Of a stretch of 5,151 nucleotides of DNA, positions 1 through 5,151 are shown piece by piece. The notes beneath the pieces are model-generated. The model was not told where the DNA came from. It saw only the letters and a program-made list of their open reading frames with translations, and did not search any database. How positions within the stretch are numbered: position 1 is the first letter of the stretch; each line of letters begins with the position of its first letter. Both the position numbers and the translations under genes were made by a program. This DNA comes from an uncultured Spirochaetales bacterium (GTDB lineage: Bacteria > Spirochaetota > Spirochaetia > Sphaerochaetales > Sphaerochaetaceae): NCBI GenBank assembly GCA_937902565.1, contig CALFMX010000052.1:1-5151 (forward strand), in the 5' to 3' direction.

Positions 1-5
1 CCGTG

Positions 6-2141
6 TCAAGGAGTCGCGCTCTCCTTGATATCGATGACCACCAGTTGCAGGCTCTCCTGGTTGCGAAAGTAGTTGCGCCCGAGGCGGAAGACCACATCGA
101 CGAGGCTGCCGGTATCGAAATCCTTGCCCTGGCGGTCCCCGCTCTCCCAGTAGAGGGCCGGCCAGCGGTACTCCCCGTAGGCGAGGGTGAGCTTGAGGTG
201 GTGGGCCCCGCCGCTCTTGTTGGAGAGCTGTTGGATTGCGTCGATGCGGGCACCCTCGATATGCATGACCAAGGTGGGGTTCTTCTCCCCATAGGGCTCG
301 AAGAACTCAACCACCTCGATCATCGCCGGGCTCATGTACTTGGGCGGCAGGGTGCAGTCGATGGTGACCTCCCCCGTCTCTTCTTCGGGACAGTCCATCT
401 CATCAAGGAGGGAGTCCATGCGCTTGAGCAGCGCCTCAAGGTTCTCCTCATTGGCGGAGAAGCCGCCTGCACAGGCGTGGCCGCCGAAGTCGAGGAGGAG
501 GTCGCTGTAGTTCGAGAGGAAGTCGCGGGCATGGAAGCGTTCGGTTGAGCGCAGGGACCCGCTGATCCTCCCCTCCTCCCCACGGGCGATGACGAGGGCG
601 GGGGCGCCGAAGTGGCGCAGCAGGCGGTTGGCCATCACCCCGGTGATGCCGCGGCTGATCTCGGGGTCGTTGACGATGACCATCTTCGACCCGGTCGCCT
701 CGAAGCTATCCTGGGCGAGGGGAAGGATCCGCTCCCACCCCTCTTGGCCGAGGCGTTGGCGCTCCTTGTTCATCGCAAGAAGTTCGCTGGTGAGCAGCTC
801 CGCCTCGCCGAGTGTCTGGCTCAGAAGGAGGTTGAGGGCCACCGAAGGGCGGCCCATCCGCCCGCTTGCGTTGATCGGCGGGCTGATCTGCCAGGAGATA
901 TCACTTGATGAGAGGACCTTGCCGAGGAGGTTCTGTGCAGTGAAGAGGGGCACGAGCGCTGTACGCTGCCCCTTGTTGAGGACCTTCAGGCCCCGTTGGA
1001 CCAGGATCTTGTTCTCATCCTCCATCGGCATCAGGTCGGCGATTGTCCCGATGGCCACCAGGTCAAGGATCTCCTCATAGCCGCTGTCCAGGCTCGGATG
1101 AGCCTTGAAGGTATAGGCGGTAAAGAGAGAGAAGAGGACGGCAAGCTCATCATTGCCGTGCGGCGAATAGCGTGCAGCGCGGCTGATCTTGGAGAGGGCG
1201 AAGAGCCCCTTGCCCTTGACGATCGGCAGTACCGACTCGAAGTTCCCCCTGAGGTCGGTCAGGTGGATATCCACCGCTTTGCCGAAGGCACTCTTGAGCT
1301 GGGCGCGCTCGGTTGCCTCATCGAGGACAAGGATGGGCAGGCCGGTGGCCAGGAACGCGAACGCCTTCGACTGGTCAACCTTGATGAGGCCCGGATTGAT
1401 CTCCTCGATGACCTGGTCGATCACCAGGAGGTTCTCCACCCGCATCGCCTGGATGATCACCGTATCGTTGCCCGGCTGGGCGTGGGCGAGGATGAACTCC
1501 TGGCCATAGAAGGGGGTCTGGGCGTAGCGCAGGGCCCAGATGACCTTGGCGACCACCCCGACACCGGCAAGGTGCTCGAAGGGATAGCCCGACCCGGCAA
1601 GCTTGGGGTTGATGATGGCGATGGCCGGAGGCAGGCTCTCGCCGCCGATGTGGTGGTCGAGCACGATGACATCGATGCCCAGCTCCCTTGCCCAGGAGAT
1701 CTCATCGATGTTGCTGATCCCCGAGTCGACGGTGATGATCAGAGTCACCCCATCCCGGTGGGCTTCATCGACGCCGCTGCGGCTGAGGCCATAGGGCTCA
1801 TCACCCTCGGGCAGGCGATGGCTGACATCGATGCCCAGGGCGGAGAGCTCGAGGTGGAGCAAGGCGGTGCTGGTGATGCCGTCCACATCACGGTCGCCGT
1901 AGATCCTCACCCGCTCCCCCTCCGTCCGTGCGTCGAGGATCCGCTCGACCACCGTCTCCATATCATCGAAGAGGAAGGGATTGTGCAGCCACGTCAACTC
2001 CTTCTCGACGAGGAATTTCACCTGCTCTGCACTGGTGATCTCCCGTCGTGCCATGATGGAGGCGGTGATCATGTCGATGCCATACTGTTCATTGAGTTGG
2101 CGGACAAGCGAACTCGCCACCGGTTTTTTGTTCCAAATCAT
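6..2141 (-). CDS. recJ: Single-stranded-DNA-specific 5'-3' exonuclease RecJ (with internal insertion)
   Basis: RecJ degrades single-stranded DNA 5' to 3' in the cytoplasm, in RecF-pathway recombination, gap processing and mismatch repair. The 711-residue product shows the DHH phosphoesterase motifs in order: GDRDVDGITST at 82-92 (metal-binding D83, D85), VDSG at 138-141, the DHH triad at 162-164, LAGVGVVAK at 191-199 and LVAIGTIADLMP at 361-372. The DHHA1 part follows, with INASGRMGRPS at 423-433 and the GGHACAGG nucleic-acid loop at 553-560, then a C-terminal OB-fold-like region from about 590. It is about 130 residues longer than the classic E. coli protein (577). Most of the excess lies between 205 and 350, described separately. 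Motif I has Arg84 where Tyr or Phe is common. The ATG at 2141 has a modest GAAGG ribosome site at 2152-2156. The gene follows recO by 28 bases with no convincing promoter of its own, so co-transcription is likely. The identification is secure. Confidence 0.96.
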   Translation of the reverse strand: MIWNKKPVASSLVRQLNEQYGIDMITASIMARREITSAEQVKFLVEKELTWLHNPFLFDDMETVVERILDARTEGERVRIYGDRDVDGITSTALLHLELSALGIDVSHRLPEGDEPYGLSRSGVDEAHRDGVTLIITVDSGISNIDEISWARELGIDVIVLDHHIGGESLPPAIAIINPKLAGSGYPFEHLAGVGVVAKVIWALRYAQTPFYGQEFILAHAQPGNDTVIIQAMRVENLLVIDQVIEEINPGLIKVDQSKAFAFLATGLPILVLDEATERAQLKSAFGKAVDIHLTDLRGNFESVLPIVKGKGLFALSKISRAARYSPHGNDELAVLFSLFTAYTFKAHPSLDSGYEEILDLVAIGTIADLMPMEDENKILVQRGLKVLNKGQRTALVPLFTAQNLLGKVLSSSDISWQISPPINASGRMGRPSVALNLLLSQTLGEAELLTSELLAMNKERQRLGQEGWERILPLAQDSFEATGSKMVIVNDPEISRGITGVMANRLLRHFGAPALVIARGEEGRISGSLRSTERFHARDFLSNYSDLLLDFGGHACAGGFSANEENLEALLKRMDSLLDEMDCPEEETGEVTIDCTLPPKYMSPAMIEVVEFFEPYGEKNPTLVMHIEGARIDAIQQLSNKSGGAHHLKLTLAYGEYRWPALYWESGDRQGKDFDTGSLVDVVFRLGRNYFRNQESLQLVVIDIKESATP
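1107..1502 (-). other. RecJ insertion resembling a degenerate DnaQ-type exonuclease domain
   Basis: This is the stretch coding RecJ residues of about 214-345, lying between LAGVGVVAK and the LVAIGTIAD motif. In E. coli RecJ these are joined by a short linker. It reads like a DEDDh (DnaQ/PolC epsilon-type) fold. IIQAMRVENLLVIDQVIEEI (229-248) followed by NPG matches the typical IIEIGAVRVENGKIVD...NPG strand pair. The segment from FAFLATGLPILVLDEATERA (261-280) resembles the FLxxxPIVAHNAxFD block, and YSPHGNDELAVLF (325-337) resembles the HxALxDAxATAxLF block. The expected first catalytic D-x-E appears as A219-H-A221, so the domain is probably inactive and may be structural or DNA-binding. The resemblance was judged by eye against family patterns I know, without an alignment program. 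Confidence 0.5.
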
Positions 2142-2169
2142 CTATCTACAACCTTCATTCAGTTCTATT

Positions 2170-2907
2170 CTACAACAAGCCCGACGCCAGCGTTGCCAGC
2201 TCCCCTGGGCAGAAGTACTGGGCATAGCCCAGCATATATGCCTTTATACGCTCCAAGGCCCCTTCGTTCAAGTCAACACCCACCGCCTCGTCAAAGCTCA
2301 TGTCTGCAGTCAGGGTCAGGTAGCGGCGCGCCCCGGGGGGAAGGAGCAAGGTCCGTTCAAGGTTTGCGCAGCGCTCGCAGCACTGGCTGCCCGACAGCGA
2401 GGAGAAGTAGACGATCTCGCCCTCCCCGTAGGGATGGCCGCAGCCAGGGCAGCGGTCAAGCGCCACCCTGATACCCAGCACATCGCTGAGGCGATGGATG
2501 AATTGGATTAGGATCAGCGATCGCCTCTCCGGCATGATGGTGAGCAGATCCAGCGCCTTGGAGAGGAGGGAGTACTCCTCAGCGCTCTCCCCGCCATGGA
2601 CCTTGATGATGATCTCACAGAAGAAGAGGCCGGTATAGGTGAGGGACAGATCTTCACGGATCTCCTCGTGGCCGGCGATCGGAGAGAGGTCCTTGAGGGT
2701 GTAGTCGCCTTTGACTGGATTGTAGTAGAGGAAGAACTGCCCGTCACAGAAGACCTCGGCCTTGACCGCCTTGCGGGACTTCTGTGCCCCATAGCTCACC
2801 ACATTAACGATCCCCAGGTCGACACTCAGTACCTTGAGGCGGCGGTTGGCCTGCCCCCATCGTTGGCTGTGGAGCACGATACCCAGCGTCGTGATGTTAC
2901 GCTCCAT
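2170..2907 (-). CDS. recO: DNA repair protein RecO
   Basis: RecO binds single-stranded DNA and SSB, anneals strands and, with RecR, loads RecA at gaps. The 245-residue product has the family layout: an N-terminal OB-fold beginning ERNITTLGIVLHSQRWG and running to about residue 80, a helical middle part, and a zinc-binding element CPGCG (C153, C156) paired with CCERC (C176 or C177, and C180). The usual length is about 240-260. The start is set at ATG 2907 because a near-perfect Shine-Dalgarno sequence, GGAGGTGAG (2908-2916), sits directly before it. An upstream in-frame ATG at 2943 would add 12 residues (MPCSLYLVCGGE) that lack RecO character and would cover the candidate promoter. The gene is first in an operon with recJ, 28 bases downstream. 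Sequence identity to well-known RecO proteins looks low, as is usual for this family, but domain order, cysteines and partner gene agree. Confidence 0.92.
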   Translation of the reverse strand: MERNITTLGIVLHSQRWGQANRRLKVLSVDLGIVNVVSYGAQKSRKAVKAEVFCDGQFFLYYNPVKGDYTLKDLSPIAGHEEIREDLSLTYTGLFFCEIIIKVHGGESAEEYSLLSKALDLLTIMPERRSLILIQFIHRLSDVLGIRVALDRCPGCGHPYGEGEIVYFSSLSGSQCCERCANLERTLLLPPGARRYLTLTADMSFDEAVGVDLNEGALERIKAYMLGYAQYFCPGELATLASGLL

Positions 2908-2916
2908 CTCACCTCC
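2908..2916 (-). promoter_or_regulatory. Strong ribosome binding site of recO
   Basis: On the minus strand this reads GGAGGTGAG immediately before ATG 2907. It is a nearly full complement of the 16S rRNA 3' tail, with the GGAGG core four bases from the start codon. It decides the recO start in favour of 2907 over the upstream ATG at 2943. Confidence 0.8.
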
Positions 2917-2922
2917 ACAGAC

Positions 2923-2951
2923 AAGGTAGAGTGAACAAGGCAAAAAATCAA
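2923..2951 (-). promoter_or_regulatory. Candidate sigma-70-type promoter for recO-recJ
   Basis: On the minus strand, TTGATT (2946-2951) and TACCTT (2923-2928) are separated by 17 bases. The -35 matches 4 of 6 consensus bases and the -10 matches 3 of 6, including the conserved first, second and last positions. Transcription would begin near 2916-2918, leaving a very short leader that begins at the ribosome binding site. This is a moderate match chosen by position, and the true promoter could lie elsewhere in the 83-base divergent region. Confidence 0.35.
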
Positions 2952-2955
2952 CAGG

Positions 2956-2984
2956 TTGGAAGAGCGGGCCCTCTGTGGTATGCT
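2956..2984 (+). promoter_or_regulatory. Extended -10 promoter for the DUF4105 gene, probably giving a leaderless mRNA
   Basis: TTGGAA (2956-2961), then 17 bases, then TATGCT (2979-2984). The -10 is preceded by TGG (2976-2978), the TGn of an extended -10 element. The start codon ATG 2991 lies six bases after the -10, where transcription would normally begin, and no Shine-Dalgarno sequence is visible before it. Promoter and start codon therefore fit a transcript that begins at or within a base or two of the A of the ATG. The -35 lies only four bases from the candidate recO -35, so the two polymerases could compete. Confidence 0.6.
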
Positions 2985-2990
2985 AAGTCG

Positions 2991-4235
2991 ATGAAACGGT
3001 GCTCCCTCCTCCCCATCCTGTTCCTCCTCACCCTCCCCCTCCTGTGGGCAGCCGCCCCGCCGTTGGCCCCAGACACCCTCGCCGAGCTGGGCGAGATCGA
3101 CCTGGAGGTTGCGCTTGCACCCAACCAGCGCGCATGGGCCGAAGAGATCGCCATCTCGCTGCTGACCGTCGGGCCCGGCGACCCCCTCCATGCGTGGTTC
3201 GGCCACAGCGCCCTCATCGTCGACCTGCCCAACGGCAGCTCCATCATGTACGACTGGGGGATCTTCGATGATACACAGGAGCACTTCTACCTCAACTTTG
3301 CCCGTGGACGGATGTACTACTACGTCCTTGCAAGCAACAGCGGCTGGCGGATAGCCGAAGCCCTCGAGGAGGGGCGCGACGTGCGTCTCGTCGAGCTCGA
3401 ACTCCCGGCCGAGGTGAAGTGGTCACTCTCCGCATACCTGGGCGAGCACATCAACGGGGAGTACGCCACTTACCTCTACCACTTCTATGACGACAACTGT
3501 GCCACACGCATCCGTGACATCATCGATGTGGCAACCGGCGGTGAGTTCGGCCGGTGGGCGAAGAGCCAGTCTACCGGGAAGAGCACCCGCGACCTCATCG
3601 ATCCCTACATGATCCATCGCCCGTTGGTGACCTGGGCCCTCTCTGCCTTGCAGGGACCGCGCATCGACCGCAGCGAGAATCGCTGGGATGCGATGTTCCT
3701 GCCCGAAGAGCTTGAGGCGGCGCTCCTGGACTTCAGTGCCAGCCTTGGTTCACCCGTGGTGAAGAAGAGCACGATAATCGCCGAGAACCAGCATCCACGG
3801 CTGACCCATCGCAGCTCCAAGGCCACCGCCCTGATCATCTCCCTCTCCATAGCTCTGGTGTTGTTGATCCTGACACTGACGAGCCAGCGAGCCAAACAGA
3901 TTGTGTTGGCCCTCTTCTACCTCTTCCTGGCCATCCTCGGCTCGCTCCTGCTCTTCATGATGCTCTTCAGTGACATGGACATGACCTACTCCAATATCAA
4001 TATCGCTGTGATCAACCCACTGCTCTTCATCCCCGCCCTCCTCTTGCTCTTCGACAGGCGGAGGGGATCGATCATCATGACGAGCTTTTCAGTACTGACG
4101 ATCATCCTGATCGCAGGAAGGGTGGCGATGCCCTCCCTCTTCATCCAGGACAACCTCTCAACGCTGGTGGTGCTCCTGCCCCTCTATCTCTCAGGGGCGA
4201 CCCTTCAGCGCAGACGCAACAGAGAAGCGCGCTAG
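2991..4235 (+). CDS. DUF4105 / Lnb N-terminal domain envelope protein with C-terminal membrane helices
   Basis: This 414-residue protein starts with a signal peptide or anchor (MKRCSLLPILFLLTLPLLWA, then AAPP). Its N-terminal half matches the DUF4105 family (Pfam PF13387, renamed Lnb N-terminal periplasmic domain). Visible marks are WFGHSALIVD (69-78) with His72, YDWGIF (87-92), LNFARGRMYYYV (101-112), and YHFYDDNCATRIRD (163-176) with Cys170. H72 and C170 are the likely thiol active-site pair. From about 277 to 405 there are five hydrophobic segments (roughly 277-297, 303-326, 336-354, 360-377, 386-405), ending in a basic tail. The family is named for Lnb, a Bacteroides lipoprotein N-acyltransferase with this periplasmic-plus-membrane layout, so a related acyl-transfer or hydrolase role on envelope lipoproteins is possible but inferred. 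A GTG at 2931, with a weak AAGG before it, would add 20 residues ahead of the signal peptide and cross the promoter, so I prefer 2991. The gene diverges from recO and overlaps the LemA-like gene tail to tail. Confidence 0.85.
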   Translation: MKRCSLLPILFLLTLPLLWAAAPPLAPDTLAELGEIDLEVALAPNQRAWAEEIAISLLTVGPGDPLHAWFGHSALIVDLPNGSSIMYDWGIFDDTQEHFYLNFARGRMYYYVLASNSGWRIAEALEEGRDVRLVELELPAEVKWSLSAYLGEHINGEYATYLYHFYDDNCATRIRDIIDVATGGEFGRWAKSQSTGKSTRDLIDPYMIHRPLVTWALSALQGPRIDRSENRWDAMFLPEELEAALLDFSASLGSPVVKKSTIIAENQHPRLTHRSSKATALIISLSIALVLLILTLTSQRAKQIVLALFYLFLAILGSLLLFMMLFSDMDMTYSNINIAVINPLLFIPALLLLFDRRRGSIIMTSFSVLTIILIAGRVAMPSLFIQDNLSTLVVLLPLYLSGATLQRRRNREAR

Positions 4236-4775
4236 ACGCTCCAGCTTGAGGCGTTTTGCGGCGATGGAAGCCGGGAAGCTCCCCATGGTGGCGTTGAAGA
4301 AGTCAACCTGGCTGTTGTACTCCTCCACCCACGGCACGAGGGCGAGCTCAGCGTGGTAGGCACCCTCGAAGTAGGGAATGAGCCGAGGGAAGGAGGGCTC
4401 GTTGTAGAACCGCTTCTGTACCCCATCGAGGAGGGTCTCAACCTCGTTGTAGAGGCGGCTGGTCTCCTCCACACCCTCCTCAGCGTCCCAGGACCCGACC
4501 ACTTCACCAAAGGGGTCGTCAAACCCCTCTTCGACGAGGATCCGGCCCATCGTCCTGGCCAGCTCGAAGCGCTCCTCGATGAGGGTGTACGCCTCCTCTT
4601 GGAATCCAAGGGCCTTGGCAGCGGCCTTCTTGAGCCGGCTCTCGTCGTTGTGGTTGATGGCGAAGAGGGCGAATGCGACCAAGAAGGTCACCACTGATAT
4701 GGTGATGACCGCGCTCTTGGCATCCTTGAAGAGAGGTTCTTTCTTAGCTGACAACCTTGGTCCCCTTTCCCTCAT
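4191..4775 (-). CDS. LemA-like small membrane protein
   Basis: The product (194 residues from ATG 4775) has one N-terminal membrane helix at about 21-41 (SAVITISVVTFLVAFALFAI), then a long, mostly helical, charged domain. Its tail, EEYNSQVDFFNATMGSFPAS (151-170), matches the end of the LemA family (YNxxVxxYNxxxxxFP). Length and topology also fit LemA, whose cellular job is poorly known. The central part lacks the clear R-x-DLIPNLV signature, so it is a divergent member at best. The start is uncertain. ATG 4775 overlaps arcC by 32 bases and has no ribosome site, while TTG 4754 has AGGGGA six bases upstream, overlaps arcC by only 11 bases, and gives a shorter MSAKKEPLF lead to the helix. Overlap with arcC suggests translational coupling. 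Its last 45 bases are antisense to the end of the DUF4105 gene. Confidence 0.75.
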   Translation of the reverse strand: MRERGPRLSAKKEPLFKDAKSAVITISVVTFLVAFALFAINHNDESRLKKAAAKALGFQEEAYTLIEERFELARTMGRILVEEGFDDPFGEVVGSWDAEEGVEETSRLYNEVETLLDGVQKRFYNEPSFPRLIPYFEGAYHAELALVPWVEEYNSQVDFFNATMGSFPASIAAKRLKLERLARFSVASALKGRP

Positions 4776-5151
4776 AGAGGGCCCCGTAGAGGTTGGAGGG
4801 GTCAGTGATCAGGCCCATGTTGCCGGTGGAGCGGACGAAGTCCACGATTGCCTCGACCTTGGGCAGCATCGAGCCGGGGGCGAAGTGGCCCTCCCTGATG
4901 TACTGCTCCGCCTCATCGACCGTGATGGTCTCCAGCGCCTTCTGGTCCGGCTTCCCCCAGTTGAGGAAGACCTTCTCGACTGCCGTCGAGATGACGAAGA
5001 GGTCGGCATTGAGCGCCTTGGCCATGAGGGCTGCGGCGAGGTCCTTGTCGATGACCGCCTCGCGACCGCTGAGCATGCCGTCGCTGTCGCGTACCACCGG
5101 GATGCCACCACCGCCCGGCTGGCGGCGCGGTTGGCCGCCCGCATCGCGCGC
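4744..5151 (-). CDS. arcC: Carbamate kinase, C-terminal part (cut by window edge)
   Basis: Carbamate kinase transfers phosphate between carbamoyl phosphate and ADP, making ATP, usually at the end of arginine deiminase or agmatine/purine degradation, in the cytoplasm. About 135 C-terminal residues of a family of about 310 are in the window. They include the GGGGIPVV loop (5093-5115), EAVIDKDLAAALMA, FVISTAVEKVFLNWGKPDQK, GHFAPGSMLPKVEA and ITDPSNLYGALYEGKGT, all characteristic of the amino acid kinase fold of ArcC. The gene continues past 5151, so its start is not visible. GTG 5097 is an internal Val codon, not a start. The 13 or so codons before GGGG (5116-5151) read ARDAGGQPRRQP instead of the hydrophobic strand ending in V-I-A-S that normally leads into GGGG, while the next frame reads RAVVAS there. 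This suggests a frame disturbance or end-of-contig error. It ends in TAA at 4744-4746 inside the LemA-like gene. Confidence 0.9.
   Translation of the reverse strand, partial: ARDAGGQPRRQPGGGGIPVVRDSDGMLSGREAVIDKDLAAALMAKALNADLFVISTAVEKVFLNWGKPDQKALETITVDEAEQYIREGHFAPGSMLPKVEAIVDFVRSTGNMGLITDPSNLYGALYEGKGTKVVS
4761..4766 (-). promoter_or_regulatory. Possible ribosome binding site supporting TTG 4754 as start of the LemA-like gene
   Basis: The minus strand reads AGGGGA here, six bases before TTG 4754, inside the 3' end of arcC. The competing ATG 4775 has no comparable purine-rich site upstream. This favours the later start, although TTG starts are less common. Confidence 0.4.

Noticed and set aside
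3..548. Open frame of 181 codons on the plus strand opposite the recJ 3' end.
   Set aside because: Its translation mirrors recJ codons, with no domain and no ribosome site, so it is a shadow of the real gene.
2167..2172. TAGAAT at the recO stop codon as a -10 element for a separate recJ promoter.
   Set aside because: It matches 5 of 6 bases, but no acceptable -35 is found 16-18 bases upstream (CAACGC at 17) and there is no TGn extension.
996..2471. Open frame of 491 codons on the plus strand opposite recJ and recO.
   Set aside because: It is fully antisense to two secure genes, crosses both of them and the gap between them, and its translation is biased to Asp, Leu and His with no recognisable domain. 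It arises from GC-rich codon use.
2931..2990. GTG 2931 as the start of the DUF4105 gene, with AAGG a few bases upstream.
   Set aside because: The added 20 residues precede an otherwise normal signal peptide and are encoded by the extended -10 promoter region. ATG 2991 fits better.
3001..3045. Strongly pyrimidine-rich tract on the plus strand.
   Set aside because: It is explained by Leu and Pro codons (CTC, CTG, CCC) of the signal peptide, so no separate function is claimed.
2826..3284. Minus-strand open frame of 152 codons across the recO/DUF4105 divergent region.
   Set aside because: It overlaps both the recO 5' end and the DUF4105 5' end and has low-complexity acidic and Gly-rich content without family resemblance.
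4809..5144. Minus-strand open frame of 111 codons within arcC.
   Set aside because: It is Arg- and Ser-rich out-of-frame translation of arcC. Only its first residues before 5115 are of interest, as the possible original arcC frame.

Overview
The window is GC-rich bacterial DNA, densely coding, with four whole genes and one partial gene. No RNA gene, insertion sequence, CRISPR array, phage gene or sizeable repeat was seen. The gene content is mostly housekeeping. The style of RecJ (about 710 residues with a large internal insertion) and of RecO fits a spirochaete, perhaps a GC-rich relative of the Sphaerochaeta/Treponema group. That placement is a tentative impression from protein style, not a search result.

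Layout: on the minus strand, recO (2907 down to 2170) is followed after 28 bases by recJ (2141 down to 6). This is a two-gene recombination-repair unit. Divergent from recO on the plus strand, across 83 bases carrying two back-to-back promoter candidates, lies a 414-residue envelope protein (2991-4235). It has a signal peptide, a DUF4105 domain (now called the Lnb N-terminal periplasmic domain) and about five C-terminal membrane helices. Converging on it from the right is a minus-strand pair: a carbamate kinase gene, arcC, cut by the window's right edge (5151 down to 4744), which overlaps a small LemA-like membrane protein gene (4775 down to 4191). The last 45 bases of the LemA-like gene overlap the 3' end of the DUF4105 gene tail to tail.

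How the genes work together: RecO (RecA loading and annealing) and RecJ (5'-3' single-strand exonuclease) belong to the same RecF-type gap-repair pathway, so their co-transcription makes sense. The DUF4105 protein, the LemA-like protein and carbamate kinase have no evident link to repair or to each other beyond position.

The most notable observations are: a RecJ insertion that reads like a degenerate DnaQ-type 3'-5' exonuclease domain; an Lnb-like protein that may act on lipoproteins and appears to be translated from a leaderless transcript; and a probable reading-frame disturbance in arcC just before its GGGG motif. I did not see a multi-gene defence or other clearly novel system.
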